The notes under the pieces are model-generated. The model did not search any database and was not told where the DNA came from. It saw only the letters and a list, made by a program, of their open reading frames with translations. Of a stretch of 11,890 bases of DNA, positions 1 through 6,692 are shown piece after piece. This stretch comes from JACQAI01 sp035507915. Lineage in GTDB: Bacteria > Pseudomonadota > Alphaproteobacteria > Elsterales > Elsteraceae. The stretch covers positions 1 through 11,890 of the forward strand of contig DATJNS010000161.1 of the NCBI GenBank assembly GCA_035507915.1, in the 5' to 3' direction. Both the position numbers and the translations under genes were made by a program. Numbering within the stretch: the first letter of the stretch is position 1; every line of letters starts with the position of its first letter.

Positions 1-688
1 TGACGTCTTCGCCGTCGCGGCGCACGCGATAAGGCGTCAGCAGGTCCGCGACGATGTGATCGTCGTTGCCGGTATAGAGCGTGACGCGGCGCTCGGCGCG
101 CGCGGCGACCAAGCCACGGACGACGTCGAGCGTGCGGTAACGGTTGAACGGCGCGATCTTGATCGCGACCACCCCCTCGAGCTCGCAGAAGCGGCGCCAG
201 AACGCCGCCGACAGCGCGATGCCGCCGACCGCGGGCTGCAGATAGAAGCCGAACAGCGGGATCACGCGCGCAACCGCGCCGCAATGCGCGATCAGCTCGT
301 CCTCGCTGGCGCCCTTGAGCGCCGCCAGGCTCAGCAGGCCGGCATGATAGCCGAGCCCGAGCGCGAGGTCGGCCTCACGCAGCGCCTGCTCCGTGCGTCC
401 GACGAGGCCGGCGATCAGCGCCACCGGACGCTCGGTCCAACTCCGTGCGGTCTCGGCGGCCAGCGCGAGCACTGGACGGAAGAGCCCGGCGTCGCGGATG
501 GCGAACTGGGTCGTGTGGACTCCGACCGCCAATCCGCCGGCGCCGGCATCGACATAGTAGCGGCTGAGCGCGCGTTGGCGGACTGGGTCGAGCCGTCGCG
601 CGGCCGTCAGCGCCAGCGGGTGCGCCGGGATCACGGCACCCGCCGCGAGCACGGCGGCGATCGCGTCCGGCAATCGAGAGTCGGTCAT
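1..688 (-). CDS. DapA/DHDPS-family lyase or aldolase, C-terminus beyond window
   Basis: Read on the minus strand from ATG at 688, this frame stays open for 229 codons to the left edge, so only the N-terminal part is present (family members are usually about 290-330 residues). The protein looks like the dihydrodipicolinate synthase/N-acetylneuraminate lyase family, cytoplasmic TIM-barrel enzymes that form a Schiff base with a keto acid. Visible signs are GGLAVGVHTTQF at about 51-62 (the place of the family's GTTGE loop), a Tyr in FGFYLQPAVGG (Y149, equivalent to the catalytic Tyr region), and VVAIKIAPF at 173-181 with K177 as the Schiff-base lysine. TGNDD at 206-210 follows. The GTTGE loop reads GVHTT, so it is probably not the lysine-pathway enzyme itself; the substrate cannot be told. 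A TTG at 727-725 is an alternative start in the same frame before a stop. It is divergent from the lipoprotein gene, 109 bp away. Confidence 0.8.
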   Translation of the reverse strand, partial: MTDSRLPDAIAAVLAAGAVIPAHPLALTAARRLDPVRQRALSRYYVDAGAGGLAVGVHTTQFAIRDAGLFRPVLALAAETARSWTERPVALIAGLVGRTEQALREADLALGLGYHAGLLSLAALKGASEDELIAHCGAVARVIPLFGFYLQPAVGGIALSAAFWRRFCELEGVVAIKIAPFNRYRTLDVVRGLVAARAERRVTLYTGNDDHIVADLLTPYRVRRDGEDV

Positions 689-797
689 CGCCCGGTCAAG
701 CTGCGCGTCCGGCCCGCGACCTGTCAATCATACGGGTGGCCGACCGAACCCGAGTCACCCTAAGCTTGAGGCGCTAGGGGCAACCTGGGAACGCGAC

Positions 798-1109
798 GTG
801 AGGCTTTCCGTATTGATGATCGGTCTCTGCTTGGTGGTCGCGGCGTGCAACAGCACGCCGCCCGCGCCGCCCGCGCCGCCGCGCAGCAGCACCGACATGG
901 TCGAGGAGTGCCAGCAGCTGCTCAAGCAGGGTTACAGCGTCGGCGCCGTCGACAATCCGCGCGCGACCTACAAGGTTTTCGGCGATTTGACGACGGTCGA
1001 GATCGCGGCGACCTACAAGGCGGCGCCCGATGCCCGCGGCGATGCGGTCGGCTTCCGCTGCCTGTTCGAGAAGGGCAAGCTGTTCCAGGCTGGCGCGGCG
1101 AACTTCTGA
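798..1109 (+). CDS. Small predicted lipoprotein of unknown function
   Basis: A 103-residue protein starting at GTG 798, with a weak purine-rich CTGGGA about 9 nt upstream; an ATG seven codons in is possible. Residues 1-16 form a short lipoprotein signal peptide: Arg2, then a hydrophobic run (LMIGLCLVV) and the lipobox VAAC with C17 as the lipidated residue. Next comes a Pro/Ala linker (PPAPPAPP, about 21-28), then a small domain of about 70 residues with two further cysteines, C38 and C88, that could form a disulfide in the periplasm. I do not recognise the domain. The gene stands alone: it is divergent from the DapA-family gene and convergent with the methyltransferase, with 7 bp between the two stop codons. 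Membrane lipidation is inferred from the signal; no function is assigned. Confidence 0.8.
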   Translation: MRLSVLMIGLCLVVAACNSTPPAPPAPPRSSTDMVEECQQLLKQGYSVGAVDNPRATYKVFGDLTTVEIAATYKAAPDARGDAVGFRCLFEKGKLFQAGAANF

Positions 1110-1120
1110 CCCGAGGTCAG
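1106..1120. terminator. Palindrome between convergent genes, possible bidirectional terminator
   Basis: CTGACC (1106-1111), loop CGA, GGTCAG (1115-1120) form a perfect 6-bp stem with a 3-nt loop. The left arm contains the TGA stop of the lipoprotein gene (1107-1109) and the right arm contains the stop of the methyltransferase read on the minus strand (1117-1119). No T tract follows on either side, so it would be a weak intrinsic terminator at best; it may act as a 3'-end stabiliser. Confidence 0.35.
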
Positions 1121-1806
1121 GCGGCGCGCGCCGCCCGGTCGGCGAAGCCGTACGTCCATACGGCCGCGGGCGGGATGTTCATCATGATTCGCTTGACGCG
1201 GCGCACGGCGAGATCGAACTCGCGATAGGGCAGCGGCGAGAACAGGCTGTAGGTGTACTGGAACAGCTGGCCTTGGGGCTCCAGCACGGCGAGACATTGC
1301 TGCACGATGCGCGCGGCGTCGGCGCGCGCCATGCTGAGCAGGGGGATGCCGCAGACCACCGCATGGACCCGTTCGACGCCGTAGCGCGCCAGGAGCTCGG
1401 GCAGCCGGAAGGCGTCGCCTTCGACCAGCACCGGCTCGGGGTAGCGCTCGCGCAGGAAGCGCACGAGCGCCGGGTCCCGTTCGAGCACGAACAGGCGCTT
1501 GGGCGGGATGCCGCGCGCCAACAGCCGCTCGGTCACCGGACCGGTGCCGGCGCCGAGCTCGACCACCCAGCCGGGGCGCGCGGGGTCGATCTGCTGCGCG
1601 ATCGCGTCGCCCAGATAGCGGCTGCTCGGCACGATCGACGCAACCTTTAGCGGCGCGCGCAGCCATGACGAAAAGAATACCCCGACCGCATTGCGCGGTC
1701 GTGCGGCGGAGATCTCCTCCCGTGCTCCCGATTCGTTCATGAGGCCCCTCGACCCATTGGCACCGACCGTTTCTTCTTCGAGAGTAAAGCGGGTCGGCAG
1801 CGTCAT
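1117..1806 (-). CDS. PmtA-like class I SAM-dependent methyltransferase (phospholipid N-methyltransferase family)
   Basis: A 229-residue Rossmann-fold methyltransferase. After a variable head (about 1-38), FFSSWLRAPLKVASIVPSS (44-62) matches the segment before the fold in Rhizobium/Rhodobacter-type PmtA. Motif I is VVELGAGTGPVTE (81-93), the SAM-binding loop. An acidic residue after the second strand is E110 (FVLERD), EGDAF (129-133) follows, and GIPLLS (153-158) and NIPPAAVWTY (210-219) are further signatures of this family (COG3963). Family members methylate phosphatidylethanolamine stepwise towards phosphatidylcholine at the inner membrane, using SAM. That substrate is inferred; relatives include uncharacterised and rRNA-dimethylase-like proteins. 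The ATG at 1806 overlaps the TGA of the upstream acyl-CoA synthetase gene in an ATGA tetranucleotide, with GAGGGA just before it. This supports the start and translational coupling. An internal ATG at 1740 with GAGGGG upstream is an alternative. Confidence 0.82.
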   Translation of the reverse strand: MTLPTRFTLEEETVGANGSRGLMNESGAREEISAARPRNAVGVFFSSWLRAPLKVASIVPSSRYLGDAIAQQIDPARPGWVVELGAGTGPVTERLLARGIPPKRLFVLERDPALVRFLRERYPEPVLVEGDAFRLPELLARYGVERVHAVVCGIPLLSMARADAARIVQQCLAVLEPQGQLFQYTYSLFSPLPYREFDLAVRRVKRIMMNIPPAAVWTYGFADRAARAA

Positions 1807-3959
1807 GTTCCCTCAAAGCGCGCCAGCCCGTCCACCGCCACGACGCCGGCGCCGCGCGCCTTGACGAGCAGCGGGTTGATTTCGGCCTCGGCGAGCGGCC
1901 GCTCGGCCAGATGGGCAAGCTGCGAAAGCGCGACGATCGCGCCGGCCAATGCGTCGAGATCGCCCACCGGCAGGCCGCGATAGCCGCGAATCGGCGCCAG
2001 CCCCTTGACCTCGTCGATCATGTCGCGCGCCGTCGCGAGGTCGGTCGGCGCCAAGCGGACCGCGCTGTCGCGGTAGATCTCGGCGAGCGTGCCGCCGGCC
2101 GCCAACGTCACGATCGGCCCCACGCCGGGGTCGACGCGGTAGCCGACCAGCGCTTCGGCCAGACCGCGTTCCATCGTCTGGACGAGCAGACCGTTCAAGC
2201 GCGCCCGGGGATGCGTCTCGGCGATGCGCCCGAGCATCGCGCGGCCGACGGCGCGCACGTGGGGCACGTCGGACACGCCCAGCGCGACGCCGCCGACCTC
2301 GGTCTTGTGGGGCAGATCGGGCGACAGGATCTTGACCGCGACCGGGAAGGCGAGGTCGAGCGGGTGGCTGTCGAGCGCCTCGGGCGCGACCACGGTGGAC
2401 GGCGCGCAGGGGATGCCGAGCGCGCCGAACAGCGCCGTCGCGGCGCGCTCGTCGAGGCTGTCGCCTGGTGCCCCGCGCAGCATCGCCGCGGCGGCGTCGA
2501 GCCTCGCAGGCGGCGGCGGGGCGGCCATGCGCGGCGTCCGCCACGACAAGAGCGCGCGCAGGCCGTCGGCGCATGCTTCCGGCGTGCGGAACGCGGCGAT
2601 GCCGGCTTCGGCGAGCAGCGCCATCGAGGCATCGGCCTGCGGCACCAGGAACACGGCGACCGGCTTGGCGCCGCGCGCGAAGCGGACCAGCGGCTTGACC
2701 GCGAGCTGCGGGTGAAATTGCGCGGACGAGCCGACGACCATGACGACCGCCTGCGTTTCGGCGTGATCGATCAGCGTGGCGAGCGTGGCGTCGACCATGT
2801 CGGGGCGGGTGCCCGCCAGGGTGAGATCGATCAGCGGGCTCGCGCTCACCGCGATCTTGTGCTCCTTGAGCCGCGCGATCACCGCGGGATTGGGCGCGGC
2901 GACCGTGACGCCCAGCGTCTCGAGCCGGTCGACCACCATGGCGCCGCCGCCGCCGGTCGTGGTGACCACCGAGACCGCCGGCGATGCGGCCGTCGCGTCG
3001 CGGCGTGGGCGCGCCGCCGGCTTCCGGCCGATCGCGAGCGGCGGCATCTCGAACAGCGTCTCGAGGAGGTCGACCTCGATGATGCCGTGCTCGCCGAGGA
3101 AGGCTGACATTGCCGCGCGCGAGCCGGCGAGCGCGCCGGTGTGCGAGGTGGCGAGCTGCTGGCCGGCTTCCGAGCGGCCGAGCGCGTAGGCGATGATCGG
3201 TTTGCCGATCGCGTGCGCCCGGCGGGCGAACGCGGCAAGGTCGGCGCGGCCGCGGATCGTCTCGAGGAACAGCAGGAAGGCGTCGGTGTCGGGATCATCG
3301 ACGAACATCTGTCCGAGCTCGCCGATCGCGAGGTCGGCCTCGTTCCCGACCGAGATCAGTCGGGCGAAGCCGATGCCGCGCGCCTGACCGCGCGACAGCA
3401 ACGTGCCGATGAGGCTGCCGCTGTGCGACAGGACCGTCAGACGGCCGGGCAACAGGTGTTCGAGCTCGAGCGCGGCGTTGACGGTGAGGGCGAGGCGCGC
3501 GCGGCAGTCGACCACGCCCATGCTGTTCGGCCCGATCAGCCGCAGCCCGGCCCGCCGCGCGGTCTCGAGGATGCGGCGCTGCTGCGCCAAACCCTCGGCG
3601 CCGGCATCGGCGAAGCCGCCGGCCAAGATGGTCGCGACCTTGACGCCCGCAGCGGCGCACGCCTCGATCGCCGCGGGCACGTGGGGCGTGTTGAGCAGGA
3701 TGTAGGCGTGGTCGATCGGTCCGGGCACCGAGGCGAGGTCGGGAAACGCGCGTTCGCCTTGCACCTCGGGACTGTTGGGATTGATCGGATACACCGCGCC
3801 GCCGAAGCCGTGGCGCTTGAGATAGCGCTGGGCGCGACCGCTGGTGCGACTGGGATCCGCCGAGGCGCCGATCAGCGCGACGCCGCGCGGCGCGGTCAGG
3901 GCTCGCGCGAGGGTCGGCGTGTCGGGTGGCGCCCGATCGGGCTCGCGCGCCTGGACCAT
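1803..3959 (-). CDS. Acyl-CoA synthetase (NDP-forming), fused alpha/beta acetate-CoA ligase family
   Basis: A 718-residue single-chain enzyme of the ADP-forming acetyl-CoA synthetase family, which links acid + CoA + ATP to acyl-CoA + ADP + Pi through a phosphohistidine. Domains in order: CoA-binding Rossmann domain (about 17-140, starting VALIGASADPSRTSG, then YPINPNSPEVQG); succinyl-CoA-ligase-like domains (about 140-470) with LSHSGSL, LFLETIRG (its Glu assists the swinging phosphohistidine) and ATSHTGALAGS, whose His (about 273) is the expected phosphorylated residue; C-terminal ATP-grasp domain (about 500-718) with AVKILSPDLPHKTEVGG and the end motif EINPLLV. All expected catalytic motifs are present, so it should be active. 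The acid substrate cannot be told. The frame extends upstream to 4031, but that head is Arg-rich, unlike the family, and would cover the likely promoter, so ATG at 3959 is chosen; GGGTAGGG lies 2 nt before it. First gene of an operon with the methyltransferase. Confidence 0.88.
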   Translation of the reverse strand: MVQAREPDRAPPDTPTLARALTAPRGVALIGASADPSRTSGRAQRYLKRHGFGGAVYPINPNSPEVQGERAFPDLASVPGPIDHAYILLNTPHVPAAIEACAAAGVKVATILAGGFADAGAEGLAQQRRILETARRAGLRLIGPNSMGVVDCRARLALTVNAALELEHLLPGRLTVLSHSGSLIGTLLSRGQARGIGFARLISVGNEADLAIGELGQMFVDDPDTDAFLLFLETIRGRADLAAFARRAHAIGKPIIAYALGRSEAGQQLATSHTGALAGSRAAMSAFLGEHGIIEVDLLETLFEMPPLAIGRKPAARPRRDATAASPAVSVVTTTGGGGAMVVDRLETLGVTVAAPNPAVIARLKEHKIAVSASPLIDLTLAGTRPDMVDATLATLIDHAETQAVVMVVGSSAQFHPQLAVKPLVRFARGAKPVAVFLVPQADASMALLAEAGIAAFRTPEACADGLRALLSWRTPRMAAPPPPARLDAAAAMLRGAPGDSLDERAATALFGALGIPCAPSTVVAPEALDSHPLDLAFPVAVKILSPDLPHKTEVGGVALGVSDVPHVRAVGRAMLGRIAETHPRARLNGLLVQTMERGLAEALVGYRVDPGVGPIVTLAAGGTLAEIYRDSAVRLAPTDLATARDMIDEVKGLAPIRGYRGLPVGDLDALAGAIVALSQLAHLAERPLAEAEINPLLVKARGAGVVAVDGLARFEGT

Positions 3960-4001
3960 CTCCCTACCCGTGCTGACCTTCGAAGAATGCGAACGTCGGC
4001 G

Positions 4002-4031
4002 ATGTTGGACCCGCCCGCGAAGTCCGGTCAA
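4002..4031 (-). promoter_or_regulatory. Candidate sigma70-type promoter for the acyl-CoA synthetase operon
   Basis: On the minus strand TTGACC (4031-4026, five of six to the -35 consensus) is followed after 18 bp by CAACAT (4007-4002, three of six to the -10). Transcription would start near 3995, about 36 nt before the ATG at 3959. The -10 match is poor. A weaker pair on the plus strand (TTGCTG at 4037-4042, 17 bp, TAGACA at 4060-4065) could serve the divergent TPR gene. Confidence 0.3.
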
Positions 4032-4093
4032 CCGAGTTGCTGCGCGTGCAGCCGCGCGCTAGACAACCGGCGAGCGCAGCGATCGATCGGCCG

Positions 4094-5248
4094 ATGCCTT
4101 CCATCGAATCCTTGAAAGCGGCGGCGCAGCAGGCGCTCGACGCCGGCGATTTCGGTCAAGCCGAACGCCTGACGCGCCAGGCGCTCGCGCAAGCACCGAA
4201 CGACGCGGATCTGTGGTCGAGCCACGCCGACGCGCTCGACGAGCTCGACCGGATCGCCGAGGCGGCGGCGGCGTTCCAGCATGCCGTCGCGCTCGACCCG
4301 ACCAACGCGGCGCGTCTCAAGAATTATGCGATGAATCGACTGAAGCTCGGCTTCCTCGCCGAGGGATTTCGCATCTACGAGGCCCGCGTGCCGCTGCTGG
4401 ACGAGGCCGGCGGGCTCATCAGCGGTTTCGCGAGCCATCCGCGTTGGGACGGGCGGTCGCGCCAGCGCGTGATCGTGTGCGGCGAGCAGGGGCTGGGCGA
4501 CCAGATCATGTTCGCGCGCTTCATTCCACGCGCGGCCGCGCTCGCCGGCGCGGTGATGGTCGTGGTCCGGCCGGCCCTGATCGGCCTGTTCGCGCGGCAC
4601 TTCGACGTGCTGCAGCCGCGCGCGCCGGGCAGCTCGATCGCCGAGCTGCCGGCGTTCGACAGCTGGATCCCGATCGGCAGCCTGCCGGCGATCCTCGGCT
4701 GCCGCGCGGCGGACGATCTCCGATCGCCGGCCTACCTCACGGCGGATCCGGCGCGCGCCGCGCGCTGGTCGGCCGTCATCGGCCGCGACAAGCTTGCCGT
4801 CGGTCTGGCGTGGCACGGCAATCCGGGGTTTGCGCGCAACGCCCGCCGGTCGCTTGTCGCGCCGCTGCTCGAACCCCTGCGCGCGGTCGCCGGCGTGCGC
4901 TTCTACGGGCTGCAGGTTCCGAGCGAACCCGGCGTGCCGGATTGGCTCGACGATCTGGCGCCGCGGATCGGTGATTTCGAGGACACGGCGGCGATCCTCG
5001 AACGCCTCGATCTCCTGATCACGTCCGACACCGCGATCGCGCATCTCGCCGGCGCCATGGGACGGCCCGTATGGCTGATGCTGTCGCGCGTCTGCGACTG
5101 GCGGTGGGGGCTCGAGGGGACCGACACGCCGTGGTATGGCTCGATGCGGCTGTTTCGGCAGCGCGCGCTCGGCGACTGGCCGGGCGTGGTCGGTCAGATC
5201 ACGGCGGCGTTGCGCCAGGTCACGCCGCAGCGCTCGGCGCGCGCGTGA
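4094..5248 (+). CDS. TPR-repeat protein with glycosyltransferase family 9-like domain
   Basis: A 384-residue protein. Residues 4-36 and 38-70 are two TPR helical hairpins (ALDAGDFGQAERLTRQAL; ALDELDRIAEAAAAFQHAVALDPTN), with a partial third to about 98. The rest resembles the heptosyltransferase/GT9 (GT-B) fold: CGEQGLGDQIMFARF (129-143, the glycine-rich entry loop), GLAWHGNP (237-244), and LLITSDTAIAHLAGAMGRPV (307-326), followed by DWRWG (335-339) and WYGSMRLFRQ. DTAIAHLAGA is the region that binds the nucleotide sugar in GT9 enzymes. Proteins of this type are common in alphaproteobacteria and usually sit with protein or polysaccharide glycosylation genes; donor and acceptor are unknown. 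ATG at 4094 is chosen over an upstream in-frame TTG at 4037 because the TPR begins just after it. It is divergent from the acyl-CoA synthetase operon (134 bp) and overlaps pyrD by 29 bp at its 3' end. Confidence 0.82.
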   Translation: MPSIESLKAAAQQALDAGDFGQAERLTRQALAQAPNDADLWSSHADALDELDRIAEAAAAFQHAVALDPTNAARLKNYAMNRLKLGFLAEGFRIYEARVPLLDEAGGLISGFASHPRWDGRSRQRVIVCGEQGLGDQIMFARFIPRAAALAGAVMVVVRPALIGLFARHFDVLQPRAPGSSIAELPAFDSWIPIGSLPAILGCRAADDLRSPAYLTADPARAARWSAVIGRDKLAVGLAWHGNPGFARNARRSLVAPLLEPLRAVAGVRFYGLQVPSEPGVPDWLDDLAPRIGDFEDTAAILERLDLLITSDTAIAHLAGAMGRPVWLMLSRVCDWRWGLEGTDTPWYGSMRLFRQRALGDWPGVVGQITAALRQVTPQRSARA

Positions 5249-6305
5249 TGTCGCGATGGTCGGCGCCGACCGCCTCGGCGACGGCGCTGAAGCCATCGGC
5301 GCGCAGCCGGTGCGCGAGATCGCGCTTGATCTCGGTGACCAGCGCGGGACCGCGATAGACCAGCGCGCTGTAGAGCTGCACGGCCGACGCGCCGGCGCGG
5401 ATCTTGGCGTAGGCCTCGGCGCCGCTCGAGATGCCGCCGGTCCCGATCAGGGTCAAGCGACCCGCGGTCAGGCGGTAGACCGTGCGCAACAGATCGGTCG
5501 AGAGGTCGAACAGCGGCCGGCCGCTGAGGCCGCCGGCCTCGTTGCGGTCGCGCGATCGCAGGCTGGCGGGGCGCGCCACCGTCGTGTTGCCGATGATCAG
5601 GCCGGCGAGCCGGGCCTGCGCGATCACGCCCACGATCGCTTCGAGCTCGGCGGCGCCGAGGTCGGGCGCGAGCTTGGCGACCAGCGCCGATTGGACGCCT
5701 TGGGCGGCGTGCACGGCGCGCAGCCGGGCCAGCAGATCCTCGAGGGCGACCGGATCCTGGAACACGCGGCCGTTGCGCGTGTTGGGGCATGACACGTCGA
5801 TCACGAGGAAGTCGACGAGCCGGGCGAAACGCTCGACCAGCTGGACGAAATCGGCGGCCGGATCCGTGCTGTCGCTGTTGCTCGCCAGATTGACGCCGAG
5901 CAGGCGGCCGGGCTGCGGCCGCGCGACGAGACGCGCCGCAATCGTCGCCGCGCCGTCGTTGTTGAAGCCCATCCGGTTGATCACCGCGGCATCCTCGGCC
6001 AATCGAAACAGCCGCGGCCTCGGGTTGCCCGGTTGCGGCCGCGGTGTGACGCCGCCGACTTCGACGAAGCCGAACCCCTGGTCGAACATGCGATGGAACA
6101 CGCGGGCGTTCTTGTCGAACCCGCCGGCCAGCCCGATCGGATTGGGAACCGGGTGTCCGAACAGTTGCGTCCGAAGCGCCGGATCCCGGTCCGCCGGCTG
6201 CGCGGGAACGAGGCCGGCGGCGAGCGCGCATAGGCTCACCCCGTGGGCGCGCTCGGGATCGAGGCGGTGCAGGATCGGTCGGACCACGCCGAACCAGTCG
6301 ACCAT
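5220..6305 (-). CDS. pyrD: Dihydroorotate dehydrogenase (quinone), class 2, with Cys in place of catalytic Ser
   Basis: A 361-residue membrane-associated flavoenzyme that oxidises dihydroorotate to orotate in pyrimidine synthesis, passing electrons to the quinone pool. The class 2 N-terminal extension (WFGVVRPILHRLDPERAH, 4-21) is the quinone and membrane contact. GLAGGFDKN (58-66), GGVTPRPQPGNPRPRLFR (84-101), INRMGFNNDG, K211 in LVAKLAPDL, GNTT (239-242) and the FMN-phosphate loops IGTGGI (287-292) and LYSALVYRGP are all class 2 features. The base position reads DVSCPNT (170-176): class 2 enzymes have NxSSPNT with Ser as the base, whereas class 1 enzymes use Cys. The preceding Asn is Asp here, GTVTP is GGVTP, and GxNKD is SNSD, so this is a divergent member or paralogue. 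ATG at 6305 is chosen because GGAG lies 7 nt upstream; an extension to 6350 is less likely. Convergent with the TPR gene. Confidence 0.9.
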   Translation of the reverse strand: MVDWFGVVRPILHRLDPERAHGVSLCALAAGLVPAQPADRDPALRTQLFGHPVPNPIGLAGGFDKNARVFHRMFDQGFGFVEVGGVTPRPQPGNPRPRLFRLAEDAAVINRMGFNNDGAATIAARLVARPQPGRLLGVNLASNSDSTDPAADFVQLVERFARLVDFLVIDVSCPNTRNGRVFQDPVALEDLLARLRAVHAAQGVQSALVAKLAPDLGAAELEAIVGVIAQARLAGLIIGNTTVARPASLRSRDRNEAGGLSGRPLFDLSTDLLRTVYRLTAGRLTLIGTGGISSGAEAYAKIRAGASAVQLYSALVYRGPALVTEIKRDLAHRLRADGFSAVAEAVGADHRDITRAPSAAA

Positions 6306-6312
6306 CGGGCAG

Positions 6313-6316
6313 CTCC
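6313..6316 (-). promoter_or_regulatory. Ribosome binding site of pyrD
   Basis: GGAG on the minus strand ends 7 nt before the ATG at 6305. It supports this start over the in-frame upstream one at 6350. Confidence 0.6.
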
Positions 6317-6511
6317 GCGGCCTATCAGCAGGGCAGGCGGTGTGTAGCATGACGCCCGGCCGGCGACCATGACGGCCATGTGACGTATCTCACAGGAACC
6401 CGCCTCGGCGATGACATAGAATCCGCGGGCGATATCGCGTGCGGCCCATAGTCTTGATCTAGGCAATTTTGGTTAGGATATGAGGCCATCCTGCACTTAA
6501 GCGGATATTAA

Positions 6512-6617
6512 CTGCGAATTACTTTGAATGTTCCGCGCATATGTCCGGACCAAGTCTTGGGAATTCAAAACAACCCATGCCGCGACTCAAGCAGAATCGC
6601 TAAAATCCCTGCGAATT
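6512..6617. repeat. Spaced direct repeat upstream of the giant gene
   Basis: CTGCGAATT occurs at 6512-6520 and again at 6609-6617, 97 bp apart. Each copy is followed by a similar A/T stretch (ACTTTG; TAGCTTTTGG). The second copy lies just upstream of the candidate -35 element, so the pair could be regulator binding sites. Nine identical bases in a 387-bp AT-rich stretch could also be chance. Confidence 0.25.
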
Positions 6618-6623
6618 TAGCTT

Positions 6624-6652
6624 TTGGATCGATTAAATAAGCTTGGTATTAT
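6624..6652 (+). promoter_or_regulatory. Candidate sigma70-type promoter of the giant repeat-protein gene
   Basis: TTGGAT (6624-6629) is followed after exactly 17 bp by TATTAT (6647-6652, five of six to the -10 consensus). Transcription would start near 6660, leaving a leader of about 33 nt before the GTG at 6693. The -35 is a half match. The clean spacing and the AT-rich setting make this the best promoter candidate in the window. Confidence 0.45.
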
Positions 6653-6681
6653 CCGAGGGTTGGGTCGTGGCTGAAACTGGC

Positions 6682-6686
6682 GGGAG
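6682..6686 (+). promoter_or_regulatory. Ribosome binding site of the giant repeat-protein gene
   Basis: GGGAG lies 6 nt before GTG 6693. It fixes the start of the long plus-strand frame, which has no nearby ATG; the first in-frame ATG lies past codon 100. Confidence 0.6.
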
Positions 6687-6692
6687 CCTGAC

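Larger units (their letters stand above)
6306..6692. other. AT-rich intergenic island between divergent pyrD and the giant protein gene
   Basis: A 387-bp gap with no credible gene. Its right half is strikingly AT-rich for this genome: 38 of the 60 bases at 6601-6660 are A or T. It holds the pyrD ribosome binding site at its left end and, near its right end, a candidate promoter and ribosome binding site for the giant gene. Between these are a spaced direct repeat (6512 and 6609) and a short inverted repeat CCAAG-T-CTTGG (6550-6560). The composition suggests a regulated upstream region, possibly bound by nucleoid proteins. Confidence 0.6.

Noticed and set aside
56..763. 235-codon plus-strand open frame at the left edge
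   Set aside because: Low-complexity Arg/Ala/Gln-rich product; the minus strand encodes a DapA-family protein with its catalytic lysine in the same place.
1911..3107. 398-codon and 324-codon plus-strand frames (1911-3107, 3141-4115) inside the acyl-CoA synthetase gene
   Set aside because: Compositional shadows rich in Arg, Gly and Asp; the minus strand carries all family motifs continuously.
3960..4031. N-terminal extension of the acyl-CoA synthetase to ATG 4031
   Set aside because: The 24 extra residues are Arg/Ser-rich, lie outside the family domain, and overlap the best promoter candidate. ATG 3959 sits just before the domain.
6236..6466. 76-codon minus-strand frame over the pyrD start and upstream region
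   Set aside because: It overlaps the start of pyrD in another frame, has no recognisable features, and extends into probable regulatory DNA.
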